64,000 nt of DNA from the NCBI RefSeq assembly GCF_000286835.2, contig NZ_AJYD02000038.1, positions 1,804,453 to 1,868,452 on the forward strand. Direction: 5' to 3'. Positions 1 through 8,493 of the stretch are shown piece by piece. A program made the position numbers and the translations under genes. The stretch is from Enterovibrio norvegicus FF-33 (lineage in GTDB: Bacteria > Pseudomonadota > Gammaproteobacteria > Enterobacterales > Vibrionaceae). Each line of letters opens with the position of its first letter. Positions within the stretch are counted from its first letter, which is position 1. A model generated the notes under the pieces. The model did not search any database. It was given only the letters and a program-made list of their open reading frames with translations, and was not told the origin of the DNA.

Positions 1-852
1 TCTTTTCGCGCTGCAGCGAGGGATCTCAATCTCGCCCCGTCAAGAGTCAGCCAAACCGTGTCTGACCTCGAAGACCATCTGGGGATCACATTGCTTTATC
101 GCACCACGCGAAAAATCTCGCTAACGAATGAAGGGCGTATGTTTTATCCGCGAGTGGTGGACATGCTGCGCAATGCGGAAATGGGCCTGAATGAGCTTAA
201 TGCCTTATCGGTAGAACCAGTCGGCGCATTGAATGTATCTCTCCCTGCCTACATGTCCTCTTCCCACATATCCACTTTTCTTGCTGATTTTATTCGTGAA
301 TATCCACGTGTTAGCTTGTCGGTTTCTTACACCGATCATCTCGTGGGGTTAGTCGAAAGCGGGTTTGATCTCAATATCCGTATTGGCTGGCTAGATGACA
401 GTTCAATGGTTGCACGCAAGTTAGGAGAGTTTGAACGGGTTCTTGTTGCGGGGGCTAAGTATGCGGCGTCTCGCCCTAAACCAACCAAGCCTGAAGACCT
501 CAGCGATTGGGAGTGGATCAGCTACAAACAGCGCAATGAAAACATTGAGTTTTCATCAGCAGACAAAAAATCAGTGATGTCTTTTAACCACTCTCGCCTG
601 CAGGTAGACAGCATCGACGCTCTGTTCCACTTTGTGCGTCAAAACGTCGGGATTAGTGTTTTACCGCTTCACCTCGCCAAATCAGGCTTGGTGTCGGGTG
701 AACTTGTCCAGCTCTTACCTGATTGGACACTCAGCCCTGTAGGTTGTTACGCCGTTTGGCCGGACAAGTCACGCAGAGCCAATTTGACGCTATTACTGGC
801 TCGGTTTTTGGCGGAAAAAGAGCAGGCGTATGCTGTCGCATCGAAGTGTTAG
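1..852 (+). CDS. LysR-family transcriptional regulator (5' truncated by window edge)
   Basis: The reading frame is open from base 1, so the start codon lies outside the window. The first visible residues ([18 protein letters not shown]) are the recognition half of a LysR N-terminal winged helix-turn-helix, followed by [20 protein letters not shown], the usual LysR linker region. The remaining 200 or so residues form the periplasmic-binding-protein-like effector domain. The 283 visible residues are close to the full family length of about 300, so only a short N-terminal piece is missing. The target is unknown; a divergent partner would lie to the left of the window. The call rests on family motifs. 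Confidence 0.9.
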   Translation, partial: SFRAAARDLNLAPSRVSQTVSDLEDHLGITLLYRTTRKISLTNEGRMFYPRVVDMLRNAEMGLNELNALSVEPVGALNVSLPAYMSSSHISTFLADFIREYPRVSLSVSYTDHLVGLVESGFDLNIRIGWLDDSSMVARKLGEFERVLVAGAKYAASRPKPTKPEDLSDWEWISYKQRNENIEFSSADKKSVMSFNHSRLQVDSIDALFHFVRQNVGISVLPLHLAKSGLVSGELVQLLPDWTLSPVGCYAVWPDKSRRANLTLLLARFLAEKEQAYAVASKC

Positions 853-927
853 GTTAGCCCGTCGAGACAGCTCTTTGCCGACACGGGGAATTCCGTGTCG
901 GCTCACTCTATACGCAAGATGTTCGCG

Positions 928-1878
928 TTATTTCGACCCACCATATAGCGCACTAAAGTTAGGAATATTGTGTTCCCACGTAGGCACTTCTTGGCCCACG
1001 ATAGTTTTTAACGTATCGATGAACAACGTGGTTTTGATCGGAGCATCACGATGGGGGTAGACCGCAAAAAAGCTGCCGAAATCATCAAGGTGAAGCGTCG
1101 TCATGATGGGAACTAATCGGCCATCTAGCACCTCATTTTCAATCATCTGAGCAGTAACAACGGCGAGCATGTTTCCCGCAACGGCGGCTTTCTTTATTAG
1201 CTCCACATCGTTCACTCTGTACGCGACATTCAGTTTCAAATGCTGGTGTTCTTGTTGGCTATCGCGGTAACCGAATGTGTCGAGTAACAAACCAGGGGCG
1301 GCGTAAACAGCGGCAGGAAGCGCTTCCAGCTGCTCGACGGTATTGATCGTTCCGTGTGTTTCAATAAACGCCGGAGAAGCGACAATCAAAAGTCTATCGC
1401 GAGCTATCTTTCTGATGACTAGGCGAGAGTTTTTCGGCTTGCCGACACGAATACCAATATCGAACCCTTCACCGACGATATCTACCACGCGATCATCTAA
1501 ACGCAATTCAATATCTACCTCTGGGTAGCGTTTCTGAAAAGCCACCACGGCTTGTTGCACGAATTGGCGACCAAACAATGTCGTGCTGCTGACTCGCAAG
1601 AGCCCCTTCGGTTCAGCGTGATAATTTTGCGCAAGCCGATGTGTCTCATTTAATAACGCTCGTAATGCCTTTGCTTGGTTCATCATTTCATTGCCCGCCG
1701 CAGTTAAGGAAAGCGAGCGTGTTGTTCGGTTCAACAACCTGACACCAAGCTCCCGTTCCAATCGGGTAATGTGTTTTGAGATCACTGACCTGTCGACGTT
1801 TCTTTGGTCGGAGACCTTGGTAAAAGAGCCGAGCTCTACGACTTCAAGCAGTAACAATAATCGACTTGAGAAATCCAT
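928..1878 (-). CDS. LysR-family transcriptional regulator
   Basis: 316 residues. The N-terminal HTH (GSFTKVSDQRNVDRSVISKH, about residues 17-36) is followed by LNRTTRSLSLTAAG and a C-terminal effector-binding domain. An in-frame start 30 bases upstream exists, but the ATG at 1878 is preferred because AAGGATTCAA lies directly before it. The gene is divergent from the crotonase-family gene at 2027 across about 150 bp. By the usual LysR arrangement it probably regulates that gene and itself from the shared intergenic region (inference). The inducer is unknown. Confidence 0.9.
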   Translation of the reverse strand: MDFSSRLLLLLEVVELGSFTKVSDQRNVDRSVISKHITRLERELGVRLLNRTTRSLSLTAAGNEMMNQAKALRALLNETHRLAQNYHAEPKGLLRVSSTTLFGRQFVQQAVVAFQKRYPEVDIELRLDDRVVDIVGEGFDIGIRVGKPKNSRLVIRKIARDRLLIVASPAFIETHGTINTVEQLEALPAAVYAAPGLLLDTFGYRDSQQEHQHLKLNVAYRVNDVELIKKAAVAGNMLAVVTAQMIENEVLDGRLVPIMTTLHLDDFGSFFAVYPHRDAPIKTTLFIDTLKTIVGQEVPTWEHNIPNFSALYGGSK

Positions 1879-2026
1879 TTGAATCCTTTGGTGCATTTTT
1901 GGCATCAATTATATGCCAATTTGCGTATTTTTTGTCATCTCAAACGAATCTATAGTGGCTCCACATTGAGAGATTCACATTATTCAAAGCGCTGACAAGG
2001 CGCGATTATCCGAATGAGGAAGACCC

Positions 2027-2839
2027 ATGAACACGATTGCGATAACTCATGAAAACGGCGTAGCGACAGTCACCATTAACAATCCGCCAGTGAACGTTTT
2101 GACGATTGACTTAATCAATGAAATCAACGCGTTTGTGCTCTCACTTGAAGACGACCGCGAAACGAAGATCGTGGTATTTAAATCGCTTCATGAGACCTTC
2201 TTTTTGGCGCATTTGGATCTGCATGTCATCAACGGTACGCAAGGCGGTCAAGCAGCGTCGATTGAATTCAACCACATGATTACCAACATCAAAAAGATGA
2301 AACAGCTTTCGATTGCAGTGGTTGATGGTGTAGCGCGTGGGGGCGGCGACGAATTTGTGATGGCATGTGATTTAGCGTACGCCACTGAAAACGCAGCGTT
2401 TGCGCAGCCAGAAATTCATGTGAACATTCCAACCGGCGGTCAAGGAGCGGTGCAATATGCACGACGCATGGGCAAAAACAAAGCCCTGCAAGCATTGTTA
2501 CTCGGGAATGATTTCTCGGCGCAACAAGCCGAAGCATTAAACATCATTACGCAGTATGTACCTAAAGCGGAATTAGATAGTTTCTTAGCGATGATACTGA
2601 GTGTGGTCAGCACATTAGAAGTACGCGATATCGTGATGTACAAAGAGATCATTCACGCTTCCATCATTGATGAAAATGCGGGTGCGGAAATGGAGTTACG
2701 ATATTTCTTGGAGCGTGCGAAAGAGAATAAAACACAGGCAATCATTGATGCGTTCATCAAACATGGCGGCCAAACAGAGCGCGAAGCGAAAGACATTCAA
2801 GGCATCTTTGTTGACACGGCCAAAGAACTGTCGAAGTAA
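2027..2839 (+). CDS. Enoyl-CoA hydratase/isomerase (crotonase) family protein
   Basis: 270 residues. It has the crotonase fold pattern: the N-terminal TINNPPVNVLT motif (about 17-27), a central VARGGGDEFVMACDLAYA oxyanion-hole region (about 103-120) and AQPEIHVNIPTGGQGA. Crotonases hydrate, isomerise or cleave acyl-CoA thioesters. The typical E/E or D/E catalytic pair cannot be assigned with certainty here, so the reaction is not named. A shine-dalgarno GAGGAAG stands before the ATG. The gene is divergent from a LysR regulator, the likely controller, and is followed by a hairpin. A role in a small carboxylate degradation pathway is possible, but no partner enzymes are adjacent. Confidence 0.85.
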   Translation: MNTIAITHENGVATVTINNPPVNVLTIDLINEINAFVLSLEDDRETKIVVFKSLHETFFLAHLDLHVINGTQGGQAASIEFNHMITNIKKMKQLSIAVVDGVARGGGDEFVMACDLAYATENAAFAQPEIHVNIPTGGQGAVQYARRMGKNKALQALLLGNDFSAQQAEALNIITQYVPKAELDSFLAMILSVVSTLEVRDIVMYKEIIHASIIDENAGAEMELRYFLERAKENKTQAIIDAFIKHGGQTEREAKDIQGIFVDTAKELSK

Positions 2840-2859
2840 CGAATAAATCGCACCAAGCC

Positions 2860-2890
2860 GAAACGGTCAGCATTATTGTTGGCCGTTTCT
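2860..2890 (+). terminator. Putative terminator hairpin after crotonase gene
   Basis: GAAACGGTCA and TGGCCGTTTC can pair over ten bases with one G-U, around a 10-base loop, followed by a weak T tract. It lies between the convergent crotonase and LysR genes and may serve either strand. Confidence 0.5.
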
Positions 2891-2949
2891 GTATTCAAGA
2901 TCACTAGGTCAACAGGGGTTATTGAACGCTCCCCTTAACGTCGAACCTG

Positions 2950-3843
2950 TTATTCCTGCCACCCTTCAAAGTGCGTCAACAAATGGTCGATAGCGAGACG
3001 CGCTTTGAGTGGCAAGAACTTACGGTTTTGATACACCACCCAAGAGGTGATTTTTCGTGTCCAAAAAGGCGCGAGAACAGGAACCAGTTCGCCCTCATTC
3101 ATTGCCTGCTGGAAACTGCTTTTTGGCATATAACCAATCCCCAACCCACCTTTACACGCCTCCACCAAGGCATTGGCGTTGTTGCATCGAAAACGCCCAG
3201 ACACCTTCACAAGCATCTCTTTGCCATCATGTTCAAACAACCAAGTGTCGTTGTTGGTGATTAAGCACGAATGTTGTGCCAACGCTTTGGGGTGGTTGGG
3301 TTCGCCGTGTTTCAACAGGTAATCTGGCGAGGCCACCGCCATTAGACTGCGATCAGCGAGCTTTCTCGCCACCAGCCCTGAATCTTGCAATCGACCATAG
3401 CGAATCGCGAAGTCGATACCGTCTTCCACAAAATTCACATGGCGACTGCTGAAATCCACTTCGACCGTCAGCTTAGGGTGCTGTTTGGCGAATGTTACCA
3501 GCGCAGGGGCGACAAATTGCTCAGCAAAAGATCCCGCCATGCTAATGCGCAGCGTACCTTGCAAATCAAACTGCGTACCCGTCACCCTCTCATTGGCTTG
3601 ATCAAGCCCGCTAACAAGCTCTTGGCATTGCAGATAATATTGCTGCCCCGTTTCCGTCAGCTTTACCGAGCGTGTCGATCGCGCAAACAGCGCCGTTCCT
3701 AGTCGCTGTTCTAATCGAGACACTTGACGAGAAACATGGCTGACCGAACAGTTCAAGCGACGCGCTGCCTCGCTGAATCCTTTAGCATCGGCGACTGTTA
3801 CGAATTCGACAATGCCATCAAAGCTGAGTGAGTGAAGGTTCAT
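2950..3843 (-). CDS. LysR-family transcriptional regulator
   Basis: 297 residues from the ATG at 3843; an in-frame ATG 21 bases upstream is possible, and neither has a strong ribosome-binding site. The HTH is at GFSEAARRLNCSVSHVSRQVSRLE (about residues 22-45, in parts), followed by LFARSTRSVKLTETG. The C-terminal domain is the usual ligand-binding fold. It is divergent from the DJ-1/PfpI gene at 3989, with about 145 bp between them, so that gene is the natural target (inference). It is the third LysR gene in the first 4 kb. Confidence 0.9.
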   Translation of the reverse strand: MNLHSLSFDGIVEFVTVADAKGFSEAARRLNCSVSHVSRQVSRLEQRLGTALFARSTRSVKLTETGQQYYLQCQELVSGLDQANERVTGTQFDLQGTLRISMAGSFAEQFVAPALVTFAKQHPKLTVEVDFSSRHVNFVEDGIDFAIRYGRLQDSGLVARKLADRSLMAVASPDYLLKHGEPNHPKALAQHSCLITNNDTWLFEHDGKEMLVKVSGRFRCNNANALVEACKGGLGIGYMPKSSFQQAMNEGELVPVLAPFWTRKITSWVVYQNRKFLPLKARLAIDHLLTHFEGWQE

Positions 3844-3908
3844 TACATTATTGCCATATAGCAAAGACGGTTTTCCATTTTAGCGGATTATCACCTATAT
3901 AGCGAAAG

Positions 3909-3936
3909 CATAGAATGGCTGGCATAGAATGGCTGG
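3909..3936 (+). repeat. 14-bp tandem duplication in promoter region of DJ-1 gene
   Basis: CATAGAATGGCTGG occurs twice head to tail and is followed by a diverged partial third copy (CATCGAACGGCT). It lies 50-80 bp before the start of the DJ-1/PfpI gene, in the LysR/DJ-1 intergenic region. It could be a recent slippage event or paired binding sites. Confidence 0.8.
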
Positions 3937-3988
3937 CATCGAACGGCTTACCTTCATCCAAGTCGACTCGCATTAAAAGGACTACGTT

Positions 3989-4660
3989 ATGAAAAAGATT
4001 CTTATCATCACTACGAATCACGCCACGCTTGGCACAACGGATCAGGCTAACGGCACTTACGCCCCTGAGATGACCCACGCGTTGGATGCTTTTCTGCAAG
4101 CTGGTTTCAGCTACGACGTCGCCTCTATCAATGGTGGCGCTGTGCCTTTCTATGGTGAAAACATGGAAGGCGATGACGTGAACACGCGCATTTTCAACGA
4201 CGCAGAATTCCAATCTCGCGTGAACAACACCATTCCCGTGAATCAAATCAACATCGATGATTACGATGCCATTTTCTATCCGGGTGGCTTCGGTCTGCTT
4301 TCTGATTTGGCAGAACATGTTCTCACGGCAAGCCTAGCGGCAACGCTCTACGAAAAAGGCGGCGTGATTGGTTCTGTGTGCCACGGCCCTGCTGCTCTGC
4401 TTCCTATCACGCTGAGCAATGGACAACCGTTGATCGCAGATAAAACCGTGACAGGCTTTACCCGTGAAGAAGAAGTGGATTTTGGCACCATCAACGACAT
4501 TCCTTTCTTGCTGGAAGAGTCGCTGACGCGCAAAGCGGCGAAATTTAGCAAAATTCAGCCTTGGGGTGTGCATGTGATTACTGACGATCACCTTGTGACA
4601 GGCCAAAACCCTGCCAGTGCACATGGTGTAGGTGAAGCAATGGTCGCGCTGCTTAAATAG
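3989..4660 (+). CDS. DJ-1/PfpI family protein (Hsp31-like)
   Basis: 223 residues of the class I glutamine-amidotransferase-like fold. The nucleophile elbow is GSVCHGPAAL with Cys131-His132, and Glu27 in APEMTHAL fits the acidic residue that tunes the cysteine in this family. Relatives act as glyoxalase III, protein deglycase-like enzymes, holding chaperones or thiol-stress proteins; which activity applies here cannot be read from sequence. No signal peptide is seen, so it is cytoplasmic. Strong start signals are not evident, but AAAAGGACTACGTT precedes the ATG. It is divergent from a LysR gene, its probable regulator. Confidence 0.88.
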   Translation: MKKILIITTNHATLGTTDQANGTYAPEMTHALDAFLQAGFSYDVASINGGAVPFYGENMEGDDVNTRIFNDAEFQSRVNNTIPVNQINIDDYDAIFYPGGFGLLSDLAEHVLTASLAATLYEKGGVIGSVCHGPAALLPITLSNGQPLIADKTVTGFTREEEVDFGTINDIPFLLEESLTRKAAKFSKIQPWGVHVITDDHLVTGQNPASAHGVGEAMVALLK

Positions 4661-4836
4661 CGCTACACGCACGCAAAAAAGAACAGATTTAAACGTCGGT
4701 GACGAGCGAACCACTGCCTTGCTCAACACTGACGTTTTCCTTTTGGCTTTTGGAAGTGCGCGGCTTTAACGACTGATTATGCCACCAGCGCAGCTTTAGG
4801 CTGCGCTGGCTCGTTTTTGGACAAAACCTTGTTAGC

Positions 4837-5595
4837 TTAAGACAATCGAGTGCCTATAATTGCTGTTCGACATTCCGTGCTCGATGATTCAGGTTTCGTA
4901 TAAAGTTCAACACTAAATCCTACTTCTTCCATAAGTTGCATATAATACTCAATACCAAATAAACCCAATTCCATACGGTCAAACTCTATGTGTGTTACTC
5001 CTTGTTTTTGTTCATAGTATGAAGTCAGTACATTCAGTCGATTTTTATCCGTAGGATGACGCTCGATATAGTCGATAACCGTCAAGTCTGTTTCAGGAAG
5101 TGATGTTGTGCGATGATTAACAATAGGTTTATTAATACTATCTCCGTCAAATTCAGGAGATAAAGCAAAAACACCTCCGTAATTTAAGTGCTGGTACGCG
5201 TTTGCAAACGTAGCCCTAATATCATCAGCATGGAACAGGTGACCGATACTGTCATGTAGCAAAATAAAATCAAATTTCTGCTGTAAACAAAACTCCCTGA
5301 TATCTCCCTGAATGGTGTTTACATTAGGGTTAAGCTGCTTACACTTTGTCAGCATATCTGAGGATAAATCAATGGCAAATGCTTCAACATGAGAACCGAT
5401 GTGCGAGAGGAGGTGCCCAGGACCTGAAGCTAATTCCAGTAACATTGGCAAAGTTTTAGCGCATTTTTTTTCAATAAGTTGCTGCCAAAAATGAGCCTCT
5501 CCTTGGTAATCATCTCGACTAATCACGTAGTCATAGTATTTTGACAAATCACCGTAAAGACGGTTGGTTGAGATATTGTGGTGGTTGAATTTCAT
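4837..5595 (-). CDS. Class I SAM-dependent methyltransferase
   Basis: 252 residues. The SAM-binding motif I is LLELASGPGHLLSHI (about residues 52-66), with an acidic end of strand 2 at FAIDLSSDMLTKC and a motif II-like FDFILLHDSIGHLF. The substrate is not predictable; small-molecule methyltransferases with this layout are common. It lies 46 bp downstream of a MarR-type regulator on the same strand, so the two probably form one transcript. The spacer is almost wholly a hexanucleotide microsatellite. The pair is visibly more AT-rich than its neighbours, which suggests horizontal acquisition. Confidence 0.85.
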   Translation of the reverse strand: MKFNHHNISTNRLYGDLSKYYDYVISRDDYQGEAHFWQQLIEKKCAKTLPMLLELASGPGHLLSHIGSHVEAFAIDLSSDMLTKCKQLNPNVNTIQGDIREFCLQQKFDFILLHDSIGHLFHADDIRATFANAYQHLNYGGVFALSPEFDGDSINKPIVNHRTTSLPETDLTVIDYIERHPTDKNRLNVLTSYYEQKQGVTHIEFDRMELGLFGIEYYMQLMEEVGFSVELYTKPESSSTECRTAIIGTRLS

Positions 5596-5607
5596 TATAT
5601 TTCCATT

Positions 5608-5649
5608 ATTTTTATTTTTATTTTTATTTTTATTTTTATTTTTATTTTT
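5608..5649. repeat. Hexanucleotide microsatellite (ATTTTT)x7
   Basis: Seven exact head-to-tail copies of ATTTTT on the plus strand (AAAAAT on the coding strand). The tract starts inside the last codons and stop of the MarR gene and fills most of the spacer before the methyltransferase start. Tracts of this kind change length by slipped-strand mispairing. A length change would alter the distance between the two genes but hardly the MarR protein. Confidence 0.97.
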
Positions 5650-6067
5650 TCAATAAAATATCGACAGCCTTGGATAATAGCGAATTAAACTGCTCATATT
5701 CCGTGTCAGAAAAAGCATGCCGAAATTCACTATCAACTTGTTGATATATGTTTATCTCTAATTCACGTAGAGCATTCGCTTTTTCTGTTGCGACCAATCT
5801 CACTCCTCTGCCATCGGCGTGATTTTTAATTTTTGCAAGGTATCCCTTGGACTCTAACTTGCTCACCATACTGCTAGCAGAGGCGTTGCTAACATTCATC
5901 TGGCAAGCTAAAGAACTAAGTGATACATCTTCTATTAACCCATTAAGTGCGTAGAGGTAATCTAATTCATTGTTTGTCAGTTCGTTGCTTGCTTGGTCAC
6001 TAATTTTAGAGCGCCAACGGCGCCATAATTCGAACTCAAGTAGTTCCAGGCTCTTAATCGCATCCAT
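5642..6067 (-). CDS. MarR-family transcriptional regulator
   Basis: 141 residues, normal for MarR. The winged HTH core is SLSSLACQMNVSNASASSMV (about 50-69) and the wing follows at KGYLAKIKNHADGRGVRL, with the conserved D-x-R-G pattern. MarR proteins are dimers that usually repress their own promoter and lose DNA binding when a small ligand or oxidant is present. A large palindrome lies directly upstream of the start codon, which fits autoregulation. The downstream methyltransferase is the likely co-regulated gene. The C-terminal lysines and stop are encoded inside the AAAAAT repeat. Confidence 0.9.
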   Translation of the reverse strand: MDAIKSLELLEFELWRRWRSKISDQASNELTNNELDYLYALNGLIEDVSLSSLACQMNVSNASASSMVSKLESKGYLAKIKNHADGRGVRLVATEKANALRELEINIYQQVDSEFRHAFSDTEYEQFNSLLSKAVDILLKK

Positions 6068-6081
6068 AGTATCTCCGATAT

Positions 6082-6110
6082 TAAATTAGTTAGTCTAACT
6101 AACTAATTTA
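6082..6110. promoter_or_regulatory. Nested palindrome, probable MarR operator
   Basis: TAAATTAGTTAG and CTAACTAATTTA form perfect 12-bp arms around TCTAA. Inside it a second perfect palindrome exists, TTAGTTAG-T-CTAACTAA (6086-6102). The element begins 15 bp upstream of the MarR start codon, the normal place for an autoregulatory operator. Confidence 0.8.
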
Positions 6111-6352
6111 ATGTAAGCAATGCCAAAGTTTTACTCTAACTCACAATGGGGCACAACCTAGCCAGCTTTCTACCTCACCCGCAATCAAACGCCCACAAAT
6201 CGATTCAGCAATGCAATGAACGCGCCCAAAGCGCCCGCAGGCCTGCCTACACTTTCGGTTTACTCATTCAAAATTCATAACCACTTAATCGCTGAGACTG
6301 TGCTAAAACAGTTTGTGGATCATATTGTTTACATGAATATTGAGGACGTCAG

Positions 6353-7093
6353 ATGGCAGCTACTCCCCGTCTTTTTATTGTTGAGGATGATGATAAGCTT
6401 CGTCACCTCCTGTCCTCTTATTTCAGGGAACAAGACTTCAACGTTAAGGCGTTTGATCGAGGAGAGGCTGCAGTTGCCGCTATTTTATCGGAGCAACCCG
6501 ACATCGTGATGTTGGACCTCATGCTACCTGACATCGACGGCCTGACAATTTGCCGACAGATACGTGCGCAATTTTCTGGCAAAGTACTCATGCTGACAGC
6601 CAGTGATGATGATTTCGACCACGTGGCTGCGCTGGAAATCGGCGCGGATGACTTTGTTACCAAACCGATAAAGCCGAGAGTATTACTGGCTCGGTTGCGC
6701 GCGTTGATCCGTCGGGCTGACAGTCAACCCAAGACAACGGAACACTCGCCATCAATCGCATTCAACACCTTGGCTTATGGCCGTTTAACACTCAATAAAT
6801 CTCGTAAACGGTGTGCATTGGCAGAGAAGCATATTCCCTTATCAGACAGTGAATTTGATCTTTTATGGTTGCTCGCAGAATCAGCGGATAAGGTGTTATC
6901 CAGAGACACACTCACCCGTGCAGTAAGAGGCATTGAATATGATGGGTTGGATCGTACCGTTGACAACAAAGTGGTCAGTTTGCGTAAAAAACTAGGAGAC
7001 AACCCTGCCTCACCCTGTCGCATCATTACCGTCAGGGGAAAGGGCTACCTTTTTGTGCCTGATGCCTGGCAAGACTCTCAACATAACGTGTGA
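6353..7093 (+). CDS. OmpR-family response regulator (RstA-like)
   Basis: 246 residues. The N-terminal receiver domain has the acidic pocket EDDD (11-14), the phospho-acceptor Asp55 in MLDLMLPD and Lys104 in FVTKPIKP. The C-terminal winged helix (about 140-238) ends with the OmpR-type RTVDNKVVSLRKKLGD and RIITVRGKGYLF. GAGGACGTCAG precedes the ATG. The stop codon overlaps the start region of the kinase gene, so the two are translationally coupled and form a cognate pair. The overall order resembles RstA/RstB; the exact orthology is not proven. Confidence 0.92.
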   Translation: MAATPRLFIVEDDDKLRHLLSSYFREQDFNVKAFDRGEAAVAAILSEQPDIVMLDLMLPDIDGLTICRQIRAQFSGKVLMLTASDDDFDHVAALEIGADDFVTKPIKPRVLLARLRALIRRADSQPKTTEHSPSIAFNTLAYGRLTLNKSRKRCALAEKHIPLSDSEFDLLWLLAESADKVLSRDTLTRAVRGIEYDGLDRTVDNKVVSLRKKLGDNPASPCRIITVRGKGYLFVPDAWQDSQHNV

Positions 7094-8400
7094 CTATGTG
7101 GCGCATTTATATCGAATCATTTATCGGACTGTTTTTTCTCTTTATTGTCAGTCTGTTTGCCTTCGACTACGTGGTCTACCAACTCAATCCGGATTATGAC
7201 AATGTACTGGAGGACATGCAGGCCGCAGCCGTTCACCGTGTCCTCAGTACCTTGTCTGAGCCACAAGGCAGCGAGTTTACGGCGCAATTGCTAGCCAACT
7301 ATGCCGAATCCACAGCCAGTACCTTGAACATGGTGCCAGTGGATGTTGCACCTAAAGAGGTGAGAGACTATTTCGCACAACATTCGCCGCCCCACCCTTA
7401 TTCCTTTCATGATAACGATCGAGCACTTTGGCTCATCTTTCCTGACTCAAACACTTTCTATCAAATTGCCCCTGATGAGACAGCAATGGTCAGGCAGAAA
7501 ATTGACTTTAGCGACTCACTGTTTTTCGTTTTCATTGCGGCCGGTTTCTTAATTTATTCAAGCTGGTTGATCTGGTTTATCGGTCGTAGAACACGCGCCC
7601 TACAGCACGTGACAGCGGAATTCGCCAAGGGTAACTTAAACGTGCGAGCACCGACTAACAGCGGCAGCAAAGTGGGAAAAATGAACGAAAGCTTTAATGA
7701 AATGGCGGACAAAATATCCCAACTCATTACCAGCAACCGCTCTCTCACCCAAGCCGTCGCCCATGACCTTCGGACACCGATTTTTCGCATTCAATGGCAA
7801 GCCGAAATTATTCATGAAGAGACCCACTCACCTGCGCTAAAGAAAAAAATCGCGAGTATTATCGAAGACACGGAGGAAATGGAGCAGTTAGTCGATTCAC
7901 TGCTTTATTTCGCTAAGGTAGGCCGTCAAGACGCACCGCTCAACAAAGAGGAAATTGCGGCCCGCCCCTTTATCACGCATTTGATAGCGCGCCTCCCGAA
8001 TGCCCAATACCGTCAAATAGACGCAATGATTGACCCTGACATCGTGTTTATGGCTGACAAAACGTTACTAAAGCGCGCGATAGAAAACGTGTTAGTCAAT
8101 GCCATGAGGTACTCAGTATCAAGGGTGACAGTGCATTGTTCTCAACATGCGCAAACCATTAAAATCATCGTTGAAGATGATGGCCCCGGTATCCCAGAGC
8201 CGTTTCGCGAGCGCGTTTTCGAACCCTTTTTTAGCGTTGACCCGTCAAGGAACAAAGCAAATATGGGGCACGGGTTGGGGTTATCCATCGTTAAGTTAAT
8301 CGTTGAGAAACATGACGGTCAGGCGACCTTCGAAGAAGGCTCCACGGGCGGTGCCAAACTCGTTCTTACCATTCCAAACCCTGACTCTGACAATCAGTGA
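7090..8400 (+). CDS. Sensor histidine kinase (RstB-like)
   Basis: 434-436 residues; a GTG at 7090 overlaps the regulator's stop and an ATG follows at 7096. Two membrane segments (about 8-26 and 141-162) enclose a periplasmic domain of roughly 115 residues. A HAMP segment follows, then the HisKA dimerisation domain with His223 in AVAHDLRTP, and a HATPase domain with N-box NVLVNAMRYS and G-boxes DDGPGIP and GHGLGLS. It should autophosphorylate and pass phosphate to the adjacent response regulator. The signal is unknown. The downstream MipA gene may be a regulatory target. Confidence 0.92.
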   Translation: MTMWRIYIESFIGLFFLFIVSLFAFDYVVYQLNPDYDNVLEDMQAAAVHRVLSTLSEPQGSEFTAQLLANYAESTASTLNMVPVDVAPKEVRDYFAQHSPPHPYSFHDNDRALWLIFPDSNTFYQIAPDETAMVRQKIDFSDSLFFVFIAAGFLIYSSWLIWFIGRRTRALQHVTAEFAKGNLNVRAPTNSGSKVGKMNESFNEMADKISQLITSNRSLTQAVAHDLRTPIFRIQWQAEIIHEETHSPALKKKIASIIEDTEEMEQLVDSLLYFAKVGRQDAPLNKEEIAARPFITHLIARLPNAQYRQIDAMIDPDIVFMADKTLLKRAIENVLVNAMRYSVSRVTVHCSQHAQTIKIIVEDDGPGIPEPFRERVFEPFFSVDPSRNKANMGHGLGLSIVKLIVEKHDGQATFEEGSTGGAKLVLTIPNPDSDNQ

Positions 8401-8419
8401 CAAAGTAGTCACCAACTAA

Positions 8420-8441
8420 TGACAAACTGATCCTTTTGTCA
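8420..8441. promoter_or_regulatory. Inverted repeat upstream of mipA, possible regulator site
   Basis: TGACAAA and TTTGTCA are perfect 7-bp arms separated by 8 bp, about 53 bp before the MipA start codon. A further TAATGACA motif overlaps the left arm. The position fits a binding site for the upstream OmpR-type regulator, but this is inference. Confidence 0.45.
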
Positions 8442-8493
8442 GTCTGATTGATTTTGTACGGTGTTCATAACACGTACAGCTAAGGACAGAATC

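Noticed and set aside
3848-4318. Minus-strand frame over the DJ-1 gene
   Set aside because: It is antisense to a motif-complete DJ-1/PfpI gene.
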